A stretch of DNA of 47,603 nt from UBA2177 sp964452735 (GTDB lineage Bacteria; Patescibacteriota; Dojkabacteria; SC72), in NCBI GenBank assembly GCA_964452735.1, contig CAYVNA010000004.1:1-47603 (forward strand), in the 5' to 3' direction. The notes below the pieces were generated by a model. The model was not told where the DNA came from, made no database searches, and saw only the letters and a program-made list of their open reading frames with translations. A program made the position numbers and the translations under genes. Shown in pieces: positions 15,185 through 23,619 of this stretch (position 1 is the first letter of the stretch; each line of letters opens with the position of its first letter).

Positions 15185-18085
15185 CTAGGATATTAATTTT
15201 AAGATAACCTTTGTTTCGGCTATCACAAATTCTCCCTCAGGATTCTCCATCTTATCAACTATTTTAAGATCCCCAACCTGCATATCTCCCTTACTTTCCT
15301 CGCAATATGACTTTAATACATCTGCAGCCTCCCCATCGGAAAATGACATTTCCAAATTTATAACATCCTCCATCTTCAGTCCCTTTTTCTTCCTCAAGTC
15401 TCTGTACTTTCTAAGGAAATCACTAACTATACCCTCCTTCTTCAAAACTTCATCCATGACAGTATCCAAAGAAACAAACATATCATACTCTCCAACAGAT
15501 ACAATACCATCCCCTTCAACCTTTTCCTTAGAATAGACAGCCTCCTTAACATTGAGTTCTTCTCTAACAATATCCCTCAAGAAATCCTCCTCGACACCTA
15601 TATAGACCTTAGAAAGTGGCTGTCTCAAACTTATTCTAGCCAATTCTCTTGCCTTCAAACCATTAGAACAAACATTTCTAACAATATCCATCTTGCTTAA
15701 TACCTCCTCATCCATATCGATATCATCAAGAAGGGGATAGCTTTCTAGGTGGACAGATTCTTTGGCTCCCTCCAAACCAAGATTCACAGATAGATTCTGG
15801 TATATTTCTTCCGAGACAAAAGGGATGAAAGGTGCCAACATCTTCGAAAGATTGAGTAGAGCAAAATGCAAAGTACCTATCGCATCAGAATCTCCATCCC
15901 TAAACCTATTTCTTGATCTCCTGATATACCATTGTGACAAATCTTTAACAAATTCCTCAATATCTCTAGAAGACTGGGCCATATTGTATTCATCCATGCA
16001 ATCGCCTACTGAAACTGAGAGTCTTTTCACCTTAGATATCATCCACTTATCCATGTAGTTGCTAAGCTTAGAGGTCTTGTACTCACTAGGATCCCACTTA
16101 TGAAGCTTGGCATATGTAACGAGATAGTTATAGGAGTTCCATAATGGAAGATAGAACCTCCTTCTAACGTCCTCCAAGATATTAAATCCAAATCGCATAT
16201 TCGCACCAACAGAAGATGTCACAAAATTCCATCTAATTATATCCGTACCCACCTTATCTGCAGCTTCATCCAGAGGGATATAGTTATGGGAAGTCTTACT
16301 CATTTTTTGATTATTCTCATCTCTAACCTCAGCAAAACCCAATACCTTCTTGTATGGCACTTTGTTTTCTAGTACAACGCCAAAGACAAGCATAGAGTAG
16401 AACCACAACCTAACCTGCTCTATCATCTCCACTACAAAATCAGCAGGATACCACTTCTTCCAATAATCCATATCGTCTGAGTATTTTAGTGTAGAAAATG
16501 GAACAACACCTGCATCCAACCAACAATCACCAACATCGGTTATTCTCTCTACTACCTCTCCACATTTAGGACATTTGATAGTCACGTCATCTATCCATGG
16601 TCTGTGCATACTGGGTAGTGAATCTACTTTCTCGGGATTAGTAGCTAATTCTTTAAGTTCTTCCTTACTTCCAACAATATGTAGATTCCCACATTTGGGA
16701 CATTCATAGAAAGGTAGGGCTAAACCATAGAATCGTTTTCTACTAATCATCCAGTCACCCATATTATCCAACCAATCTTGCATTCTCTTTCCAGCAAATT
16801 CGGGAACCCATTCAGCGTTCTCGGCTTCCCTTTTTAGATCTTTCTTTATATCTGAGATCTTGATAAACCAGTTATCCTCTAGCCTAAACAAACACTTTGT
16901 TTTACATCTCCAACAATGAGGATATGCATGTTCATAGATCTCTGTCTTATACAACCTACCTTCATCTTCAAGGAACTTGATTACATCATCTGCAACATCA
17001 TGTGCATACCTACCTGTTAGATCTCCATAGCCATCTACAAAATGCCCTGAAGAATCCAATGGGGGAAGTGAAGGGACACCCAAAGTTTGACCTAGCTCGA
17101 AGTCTTCTTGACCACAACCAGGAGCTATATGAACCACCCCAGAACCACTAGAAGCATCTACTAAGTCCCATTCAACAATACGATGAGCTATACCTTCCTG
17201 AGCAGGAATATGATACAAAGACTCATACTCTCTACCAAGAAGATTAGCAACATCAACTTCCTTAAACTCTTCAATACCAAGCCTCCCCGCAGCATCTCTT
17301 CCCATATATACCTTTTTCCCCTCAATCTCTGTTTCAACATATCCCAAAGTAGGATTAATTGCTAAAAGTACATTCGCAGATAGTGTCCAAGGAGTAGTGG
17401 TCCAAGCTAAAACATACTCTTCTCCCTCTCCTAGTAATTTGAACAATACATATACAGACTTATCCTCTATATCCATATATGCTTCTGCTTGTTCATGTTG
17501 AGACAATCCTGTCTCACATCTTGGACACCATGTTGTTGAAGATTTACTCTTGTATATGAGGCCTTTCTCCTTACATTTCTTAAGGAAACCCCATATGGCA
17601 AGATTATTCTCCTCGGACATAGTATAGTAGCTATTATCCCAATCCATAAACATACCTAATCTCTTAGATTGCTCTGTTTGTATCCCTGCATACTTGTTAA
17701 CCCTCGCAACACAAGCATTTGTGAAATTATCCATACCATAGTCCAAAATATCCTTTTTGCTATTAAATCCTAACTCCTTCTCCACCTGTACCTCCACCCA
17801 CAGACCCTGACAGTCAAAACCATTCTGAAACCTCTGCTCAAACCCCTGCGAATTCTTATACCTCTGAACTACATCCTTATATGTCCTACCCCAAGCATGG
17901 TGTACTCCCATTGGATTATTTGCCGTTATTGGTCCATCTATGAACGAGAAGTTCTTCTCAGCACCCCTATTTTTCTCTATGTATTTATTCAAAATTCCAT
18001 TCTTCTCCCAATATTCCATAACGCTCTTCTCCATCTGCACAAAATCTTGAACAGGCTTTACATCTTTAAGATTATTTGAACTCAT
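15185..18085 (-). CDS. ileS: Isoleucyl-tRNA synthetase
   Basis: The 966-aa class I synthetase charges tRNA-Ile. The HIGH region reads GVHHAWG (residues 60-66) and the second signature is KMSKT near residue 593. Class-typical WCPRCETGLSQHE, CP1 editing-domain text AWTTTPWTLSANV, and VPFSTLKY are visible. Two zinc-like CPKCG pairs lie in the catalytic insertion. The GFDCQGLWVE block differs from the usual bacterial GWDCHGLPIE, so this is a divergent IleRS, perhaps of the eukaryote-like type. The ATG is 23 bases after the T-box terminator, so expression is probably controlled by tRNA-Ile charging. Confidence 0.94.
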   Translation of the reverse strand: MSSNNLKDVKPVQDFVQMEKSVMEYWEKNGILNKYIEKNRGAEKNFSFIDGPITANNPMGVHHAWGRTYKDVVQRYKNSQGFEQRFQNGFDCQGLWVEVQVEKELGFNSKKDILDYGMDNFTNACVARVNKYAGIQTEQSKRLGMFMDWDNSYYTMSEENNLAIWGFLKKCKEKGLIYKSKSSTTWCPRCETGLSQHEQAEAYMDIEDKSVYVLFKLLGEGEEYVLAWTTTPWTLSANVLLAINPTLGYVETEIEGKKVYMGRDAAGRLGIEEFKEVDVANLLGREYESLYHIPAQEGIAHRIVEWDLVDASSGSGVVHIAPGCGQEDFELGQTLGVPSLPPLDSSGHFVDGYGDLTGRYAHDVADDVIKFLEDEGRLYKTEIYEHAYPHCWRCKTKCLFRLEDNWFIKISDIKKDLKREAENAEWVPEFAGKRMQDWLDNMGDWMISRKRFYGLALPFYECPKCGNLHIVGSKEELKELATNPEKVDSLPSMHRPWIDDVTIKCPKCGEVVERITDVGDCWLDAGVVPFSTLKYSDDMDYWKKWYPADFVVEMIEQVRLWFYSMLVFGVVLENKVPYKKVLGFAEVRDENNQKMSKTSHNYIPLDEAADKVGTDIIRWNFVTSSVGANMRFGFNILEDVRRRFYLPLWNSYNYLVTYAKLHKWDPSEYKTSKLSNYMDKWMISKVKRLSVSVGDCMDEYNMAQSSRDIEEFVKDLSQWYIRRSRNRFRDGDSDAIGTLHFALLNLSKMLAPFIPFVSEEIYQNLSVNLGLEGAKESVHLESYPLLDDIDMDEEVLSKMDIVRNVCSNGLKARELARISLRQPLSKVYIGVEEDFLRDIVREELNVKEAVYSKEKVEGDGIVSVGEYDMFVSLDTVMDEVLKKEGIVSDFLRKYRDLRKKKGLKMEDVINLEMSFSDGEAADVLKSYCEESKGDMQVGDLKIVDKMENPEGEFVIAETKVILKLIS

Positions 18086-18108
18086 AGATATATTTATTTA
18101 ATTTAAAC

Positions 18109-18162
18109 AAAAAGCCCCCTTATTAGAATTAATAAATCATATACTAATTCTAACAAAGGGGC
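18109..18162 (-). terminator. T-box intrinsic terminator
   Basis: On the minus strand an 18-bp stem (18145-18162 with 18114-18131, two G-U pairs) with a 13-base loop is followed by T5. Its 5' strand GCCCCTTT also pairs with AGGG in the antiterminator, giving the expected alternative fold. Confidence 0.9.
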
Positions 18163-18307
18163 GAATATATATCCGCGGTACCACCCTAATTTCTTCTCAA
18201 CCACAGTCCCCTATGGTTTTAGTAATATATCGATTACCAATCGTTGGATTCTACTTGTCATATGACTTTCTTTCCACCACTCACCAGTGATAGCTGGATC
18301 AAAGTGT
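18109..18307 (-). promoter_or_regulatory. T-box riboswitch (tRNA-Ile sensing) upstream of ileS, ultrashort Stem I
   Basis: Read on the minus strand, the leader contains the hallmark T-box AGGGTGGTACCGCGG (complement of 18173-18187), whose TGGT pairs with the uncharged tRNA acceptor end. Stem I is very short: CCAG-CTATCA-CTGG (18284-18297). The loop holds ATC, an Ile codon (18289-18291), as specifier, above an outer CAACACT/AGTGGTG helix with one mismatch. A Stem II-like element follows with GAAAGAAAG and CAAGTAGAA, resembling the S-turn, then a TTGGTAAT/ATTACTAA hairpin as Stem III. The antiterminator competes with the terminator at 18109-18162. Uncharged tRNA-Ile should allow ileS transcription. 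Confidence 0.9.
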
Positions 18308-18313
18308 TGAAGA

Positions 18314-18319
18314 ATTATA
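18314..18319 (-). promoter_or_regulatory. Extended -10 of the ileS T-box leader
   Basis: On the minus strand TGATATAAT provides an extended -10; transcription would start near 18307, just before the Stem I outer strand. Confidence 0.6.
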
Positions 18320-18341
18320 TCACAAAACATCATACTCAGGG

Positions 18342-18347
18342 TATAAT
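18342..18347 (+). promoter_or_regulatory. -10 element TATAAT of the oligoendopeptidase gene
   Basis: TATAAT ends 7 bases before ATG 18355. It sits back to back with the T-box promoter, 22 bases away. Confidence 0.6.
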
Positions 18348-18354
18348 GGTAACT

Positions 18355-20127
18355 ATGAAGAACAAATGGGATCTAAAACAACTATACAAATCACAAAATG
18401 ACCCTCAAATCGAAAGGGATATATACAAGAGTAAGAATATTGTAACGAGGTTTGTAAAGAAATGGACTAAGGACAAAAGCTTCTTGCAGAATGAAACTTC
18501 ACTTAAGAAAGCTCTAGACGAATATGAGAAAATACATCAAGAAATAGGGCTTTGTGATAAACCATTCCTCTACTTCCATCTCCAGTATTCACTTGATCAA
18601 ACAAATACTGAAATAAGGGGAAGACTTAACAAAATAGAGGAGACAGTAACAAAACTATCTAACGATATACAATTCTTTGAGTTGGAGCTATCTAAGCTAG
18701 ACAAGAAAATCCAAAAGGAATTCCTAAATTCCAAGCTTCTCAGAAACTACAAACACTTCCTTGAGACACTGTTCAGGGTATCTCCATATATTCTTTCCGA
18801 GAAAGAGGAACATGTTTTCAATCTCCTCTCAAAAACATCCCTTAGTAACTGGATAAGTATGGTAGAACAACTTCTAGACAAGCAGAACTTCAAGGTTAAG
18901 GATGAAAAGAGCAAATATGTTGAAATAAACTATAACCAGATATCGAAATATTTAGATTCAAAAGAACAAGGTGTCAGAGAATATGCTGCGAAACAGTTCA
19001 ATAAAGTAAATAGTAGATACTTAGAGATTGCAGAATTTGAGATTAATTCTGTACTAGAACAGAAGAAGATCATAGATGAGTATAGAGGATTTGAGAGACC
19101 AGATCTTTCCAGACATATTGGCGATGATATCGAGAGTGAAGTAGTAGATACCTTAGTGAATGTAGTAACAGAGAATTTTGATATCTCTAGAGAATACTAC
19201 AATATAAAGGCAAGGCATCTGGGTAAAAAGAAAATCAAATACTATGAAAAGAATGTCCCTATTGGGCAATTTGATAAGAGTTTCTCATATAGAAAAAGTC
19301 TTGATATTGTAAAAAAGAGTTTCAAGAATTTGGACAATGACTTCTACAACATAATAGATGGATATAATAAAAATGGTCAATATGATGTATTCCCACAACA
19401 GGGGAAAAGTGGAGGAGCAGTATGTATAAGTATGAATAAAACACTCCCCACATTCATACTCCTTAATCATAATAATAGGTTGAATGACCTTCTAACAATA
19501 GCTCATGAAAGTGGACATGGTATTCATAGTGAGTTCTCTAGGGCTCAAAATTCTTTAAATAGTGGACATCCAATATCCCTTGCTGAAATAGCTAGTACAT
19601 TTTTTGAGAATGCGGTAATACAAGATATTTTGGATGAAAGTAAGGAAGAGGAGAAATTCAGTATTCTCTCCCAACAATTAAATGCAGAGGTAGGAACTAT
19701 CTTTAGGCAGGTTGCCTTCTATAATTTCGAGAAGGAATTACACTCATCTTTTAGGAAGAAGGGGTATTTGGATAAGGAATATATTTCAGATCTCTTCTGT
19801 AAACATATGAAAGCATATATGGGAGATTCGGTGGAAGAGGATGATAGTATGCGTAATGGTTGGATATATGTTTCTCACTTTAGATATTTCTTCTATGTAT
19901 ATTCATATGCTAGTGGGCTTTTGATAGGGAAGGCATTATTAGATATGGTTAAAGAGGATAAAAGTAAGATATCGTTAGTTAAGGAATTCTTAAGTTCTGG
20001 GAGTAGCAAATCTCCCATAGTGTTGTTTAGAGAGCTTGGTCTTGATATAATGAAGAAGGATATATGGGAGAGAGGTTTAAGTGATATTAATTCTTCTCTA
20101 ATATCTTTAAATAAGTTTTCTATATAG
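18355..20127 (+). CDS. pepF: Oligoendopeptidase F (M3 family metallopeptidase)
   Basis: The 590-aa zinc peptidase has HESGH at residues 384-388 in LTIAHESGHGIHSEFS and the third-ligand helix SLAEIASTFFENAV about 25 residues later. The N-terminal WDLKQLYKS is the typical PepF start, and the C-terminal LLIGKALLDM and SGSSKSPIVLFRELGLDI fit the subgroup. PepF cleaves short peptides in the cytoplasm, probably for recycling. An upstream in-frame TTG at 18244 would place the start inside the T-box region and ahead of the TATAAT box, so ATG 18355 is chosen. Confidence 0.93.
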   Translation: MKNKWDLKQLYKSQNDPQIERDIYKSKNIVTRFVKKWTKDKSFLQNETSLKKALDEYEKIHQEIGLCDKPFLYFHLQYSLDQTNTEIRGRLNKIEETVTKLSNDIQFFELELSKLDKKIQKEFLNSKLLRNYKHFLETLFRVSPYILSEKEEHVFNLLSKTSLSNWISMVEQLLDKQNFKVKDEKSKYVEINYNQISKYLDSKEQGVREYAAKQFNKVNSRYLEIAEFEINSVLEQKKIIDEYRGFERPDLSRHIGDDIESEVVDTLVNVVTENFDISREYYNIKARHLGKKKIKYYEKNVPIGQFDKSFSYRKSLDIVKKSFKNLDNDFYNIIDGYNKNGQYDVFPQQGKSGGAVCISMNKTLPTFILLNHNNRLNDLLTIAHESGHGIHSEFSRAQNSLNSGHPISLAEIASTFFENAVIQDILDESKEEEKFSILSQQLNAEVGTIFRQVAFYNFEKELHSSFRKKGYLDKEYISDLFCKHMKAYMGDSVEEDDSMRNGWIYVSHFRYFFYVYSYASGLLIGKALLDMVKEDKSKISLVKEFLSSGSSKSPIVLFRELGLDIMKKDIWERGLSDINSSLISLNKFSI

Positions 20128-20132
20128 AGAGA

Positions 20133-20534
20133 ATGGAAACAGAGAGAAACGAATTTGGCAAAAAAACAGCAGTAGATATTTGCCTTATGCTAGCACAAGA
20201 TCCTCGAAGCAGAAGAATTGAGAAGTATCCAATTGCTTATTCATATAACAGAATTCTAAATGAAAAAGAAGAGCTTACTATCTTAGGGATAGAAAAAAAA
20301 GGAATGATTCTTTATTATGGGACGATAACAAAAGAGGATCCACAAGGAGATTCTGAGAACATAATTGCATACACAGATATTCCTAATATGGTTCAGGCTC
20401 ACCTTCTTGAAAACGTAACAAAAGTTCATGGGATACAAATTAGCAATCAACATGAGTTAATCGTAGAAACAGAATCTGGTATTGAGATATATCCAGAGAA
20501 TGGAGAGCCATATAGCCCTGCTATATCTTCTTAA
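20133..20534 (+). CDS. Unknown soluble protein
   Basis: This 133-aa protein is predicted cytoplasmic, with a helical start and then mainly strand-like text (ELTILGIEKKGMILYYGTI, KVHGIQISN, ELIVETESGIEIYP). No family is recognised. It starts 5 bases after the peptidase stop, so it is probably co-transcribed. GAGAGA just before the ATG is too close for a normal ribosome-binding site. Its stop is one base from the convergent tRNA-Gln gene. Confidence 0.5.
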   Translation: METERNEFGKKTAVDICLMLAQDPRSRRIEKYPIAYSYNRILNEKEELTILGIEKKGMILYYGTITKEDPQGDSENIIAYTDIPNMVQAHLLENVTKVHGIQISNQHELIVETESGIEIYPENGEPYSPAISS

Positions 20535-20535
20535 A

Positions 20536-20606
20536 TTGCCGGACCTAGATTCGAACTAGGATTAACGGTTTCAGAGACCGTCGTCCTACCATTAGACGAT
20601 CCGGCA
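20536..20606 (-). tRNA. tRNA-Gln (CTG)
   Basis: On the minus strand TGCCGGA/TCCGGCA form the acceptor. The anticodon arm is ACGGT-CTCTGAA-ACCGT, giving anticodon CTG (complement of 20572-20574), and the T arm is CCTAG-TTCGAAT-CTAGG. Discriminator A, no encoded CCA. It lies 13 bases downstream of gltX on the same strand, so the two may share a transcript. Confidence 0.93.
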
Positions 20607-20619
20607 ACAATAACGAATA

Positions 20620-22242
20620 TTATACCATTATATCAATATAATTCTCTAACCTTTCCCTCACCTTCTCATAACCCAAAACCTTCATAACCTGATATAAATC
20701 AGGTGTTCTCGTCCTATGTGTCACCCCAACTCTCAAAACCATAGCAACATCCCCCACCCTTTCAATATTTAAATTCTTCGCAACATCCTTAACAACATCA
20801 AACCACTCATCAGAAGAAGATACATCCAAACTAAAAACTTCCAGATACTTATTCAAAATATCCACCTGTATACCAACTGGTATTTTCTCACTAATATCCT
20901 CTGGAAAATCAAGGAGATTATCAAAAAATATCCTTAACTGATCCTTAACATCTTTAAACTTAACAATATCCTTCCTAATCTTCTCCCCAACCCTCTCAAT
21001 ATTAAGTATTGAGATACAGTACTCTTTATTATTGATTAGTAATTCATAAACCTCTTTATCAAAATCTCTAGACCACTCTAGTGCCATATTGTATACATCC
21101 TCAGCAGACAGAGTTGCTAAATAGTCCTTACAAGTATCATCTAATTTCTGGATATCAAACAATGCGCCTGCTTTATTAAATTTCTCTATCTTTAAATTAA
21201 ATTCCCATGGAGAAACAGTTGGATTCTCTATCCTCCAGTCATAGAAATTTGAATTAGCGATATTAAGAAGATATGCTAAAACACCTTCCTTTGGATAACC
21301 ATTTTCAACATAGTATGAAGCTGCAGCTTCAGGGTCCTTTCTCTTACTCAGCTTTCTCTTATTTCCATTATCCAGCTTCATTATTGGAGACAGATGAGCA
21401 TATGGAATTTGATTAAAACCTAATTTACTAAATAATTCCAAATGAAGAGGTACAGATGCAAACCACTCATCAGCTCTAATCACATGGGTTATGCCCATTA
21501 ACATATCATCGATGGGATGTGCAAAATGATATGTTGGGAAACCATCAGACTTGAGAAGTACAGCATCCATATCATTCTCCCTTAGGGTAACACCTCCCTT
21601 AACCATATCTTTGAAAGAAAATGTCTTTTCAAAATCACCAGTGGAGTATAGTCTGATAACAAATTTCTTACCACTCTCTATTCTCTCCTGAATATCTTCA
21701 ACACTTGCATCCCTCCATTTTGCCCACTTACCATAACACCCTGTTCTTTCACCTAATTCTAATTGTTTAGTTCTAATTTTTTCTAGATCTTCCTCTCTAA
21801 GAAAGCAAGGATATGCACGACCTCTTGAAATCAACTCCTTAGCATATACCCTATATATCTCCAACCTCTTACTCTGAATATATGGTCCATACTCACCCAC
21901 CCATTCATCCTCATTTATCATTCCTTCATCAAATTCAATACCAAAACCCTTCAATCCATCAACAATACCAGTTACACCATTCTCTACTTCCCTTCCCTTG
22001 TCTGTATCCTCTATACGCAATATCGCAACACCGTTTGTTTGCTTAGCAAGTTTGACACAAACTAAACCAGCAAATATATTTCCTAATTGTATGAAACCAG
22101 TAGGGCTAGGAGCAAACCTCAAGATCATTTCTCCATCTTTAGACTCTCTCTTTGGATATCTACTCTCCAAATCCGAAGGAATCTCTCTAACATCTGGGAA
22201 AAGTATCTCCGCTAACTTTGTATTCTCCTCTTTTGTTCTCAT
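20620..22242 (-). CDS. gltX: Glutamyl-tRNA synthetase, probably non-discriminating
   Basis: The 540-aa class I synthetase has FAPSPTGFIQLGN at residues 43-55, where the HIGH signature reads IQLGN with Gln52 replacing the first His. The second signature is KLSKRKDPE. Catalytic-domain text AILRIEDTDKGRE and GIEFDEG is normal. GltX attaches Glu to tRNA-Glu; enzymes in lineages lacking GlnRS also load tRNA-Gln for later amidation by GatCAB. The tRNA-Gln gene directly downstream fits that role, but discrimination cannot be read here. A 16-bp palindrome lies immediately before the ATG. Confidence 0.93.
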   Translation of the reverse strand: MRTKEENTKLAEILFPDVREIPSDLESRYPKRESKDGEMILRFAPSPTGFIQLGNIFAGLVCVKLAKQTNGVAILRIEDTDKGREVENGVTGIVDGLKGFGIEFDEGMINEDEWVGEYGPYIQSKRLEIYRVYAKELISRGRAYPCFLREEDLEKIRTKQLELGERTGCYGKWAKWRDASVEDIQERIESGKKFVIRLYSTGDFEKTFSFKDMVKGGVTLRENDMDAVLLKSDGFPTYHFAHPIDDMLMGITHVIRADEWFASVPLHLELFSKLGFNQIPYAHLSPIMKLDNGNKRKLSKRKDPEAAASYYVENGYPKEGVLAYLLNIANSNFYDWRIENPTVSPWEFNLKIEKFNKAGALFDIQKLDDTCKDYLATLSAEDVYNMALEWSRDFDKEVYELLINNKEYCISILNIERVGEKIRKDIVKFKDVKDQLRIFFDNLLDFPEDISEKIPVGIQVDILNKYLEVFSLDVSSSDEWFDVVKDVAKNLNIERVGDVAMVLRVGVTHRTRTPDLYQVMKVLGYEKVRERLENYIDIMV

Positions 22243-22243
22243 T

Positions 22244-22259
22244 ATATTACTGGTAATAT
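22244..22259. promoter_or_regulatory. Palindrome between gltX and a divergent gene
   Basis: ATATTAC-TG-GTAATAT is a perfect inverted repeat one base upstream of the gltX ATG. It could be an operator or a 5' hairpin. No known regulator consensus matches. Confidence 0.35.
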
Positions 22260-22299
22260 TATGGTTGATAGTATAGTTAAGTATTGTTAAGATTATACC

Positions 22300-23619
22300 A
22301 TGACTTTAACAGAGGCAGCATTCTGGACTAAAAGATTTGGAGTTATTGCATTGGGGGCTTTTGCCATATTTTTGATAGTAATCCTTTTACTAACTCTTAG
22401 ACAGGAAGATGCTATGCCACCGGAATACCTCACAGCAAATTACGCATGTACAGAAAAAAGAGAAGACTTCTTGAGCGAGAAGTTAGAGATACCTTCATTG
22501 AATCTAGCCGACGGATCAGAAATGGTCTTCGAGATAAATACGGATACTGGGAAGATCGAGTCAATTCCTCAGATTGTTAATGTATATAGGTTCAACAACC
22601 CAACACAGTCATTGAGTGCACAGGCAGATGCAAAAATACTTTCAAAGAAGCTTGGATTTGATCCAGATTCCATAATTAGGAGAGGTACACAAAGCTATGT
22701 ATGGGTTGATAGGGATACTGGGAGAACACTTGAGATCCAAGCAAAGAATCTTAACCTTTCTTTAAAGACAGATCCTGCAGTAATTAGAGAAGCATTAAAT
22801 ACAGGGAATCTTCCATCAGAGCAAGAAGCTAAGACAAGAGCTGCAAATGCATTGCGTACTCTTGGGATATACACAGACGATTATTCCAGTGGGAATCACC
22901 AAACAACATATATAGATATTAATCCTGACGGATCTTTTAGTAAGGCTGCTTCTGCATCCGAAGCTGAGTTGATTAGAGTAGATTTTGTAAGGAAGAAATC
23001 GATGATAACGATATCTTCAAATATAGTAGGTGCTGAGACTATGGTACAAACGCTGTCGAAGAAGCTTCCAGAAGCTCCGGCGGTAGAGTCTAGAATTATC
23101 AATGATGAGAAGATTTCAATATCCACATTTAATACCTTGGTATCTTTTCCACAAACACAAAGGAGTAATATATCAGTATATGTTGGAGCACTATATAAGG
23201 GAACAAAGTTGAATTCCTCAATCAGCACAATATACCAGATAGATTATACATACTGGCCCATCGAAGTAGATGCCTGTGGTACATACGAGCTCATCTCTCC
23301 ACAAACAGCAATAGAAAAAATCCAATCAGGAGAAGGAAGTCTAGCATATCTCTACGAGAAAGGTGGAGATGATGTTGTAGAATATACTCCTCAGAGAGTA
23401 AAGAAGTTTCTAATACTCGATGTTAATCTCGTATATTACGAGTCGTGGAATGAATCTAATTATCTACAGCCAGTATATGTAGTTTCAGGAGAAGCCATAT
23501 TGAGTAATGACACAAAGGCTCTTTTTGATTACTACTATCCAGCTATCAATTATTCCATAGTGCAAGACAAGATTGAATTACCTGAACCAGAGATAGTTGA
23601 AAGCAATTCCCTATTCTAG
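22300..23619 (+). CDS. Membrane-anchored extracytoplasmic protein, unknown
   Basis: The 439-aa product has one N-terminal membrane segment (about residues 14-34) and a long soluble region with no recognised domain. The text alternates strands and helices (SEMVFEINTDTGKIESIPQIV, TDDYSSGNHQTTYIDINPDG), suggesting repeated alpha/beta units. It is expected outside the membrane. TAAGAT (22288-22293) ends 6 bases before the ATG. It is divergent from gltX and overlaps aspS by 4 bases at the 3' ends, sharing the palindromic CTAG for both stops. Confidence 0.55.
   Translation: MTLTEAAFWTKRFGVIALGAFAIFLIVILLLTLRQEDAMPPEYLTANYACTEKREDFLSEKLEIPSLNLADGSEMVFEINTDTGKIESIPQIVNVYRFNNPTQSLSAQADAKILSKKLGFDPDSIIRRGTQSYVWVDRDTGRTLEIQAKNLNLSLKTDPAVIREALNTGNLPSEQEAKTRAANALRTLGIYTDDYSSGNHQTTYIDINPDGSFSKAASASEAELIRVDFVRKKSMITISSNIVGAETMVQTLSKKLPEAPAVESRIINDEKISISTFNTLVSFPQTQRSNISVYVGALYKGTKLNSSISTIYQIDYTYWPIEVDACGTYELISPQTAIEKIQSGEGSLAYLYEKGGDDVVEYTPQRVKKFLILDVNLVYYESWNESNYLQPVYVVSGEAILSNDTKALFDYYYPAINYSIVQDKIELPEPEIVESNSLF

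Noticed and set aside
15170..15190. Terminator of ileS at TCCTAG...CTAGGA.
   Set aside because: The 6-bp hairpin includes the stop codon and lacks a T tract, so the evidence is too weak.
18244..18354. N-terminal extension of the oligoendopeptidase from TTG 18244.
   Set aside because: It would overlap the T-box and lie upstream of the TATAAT at 18342; family homology starts at ATG 18355.
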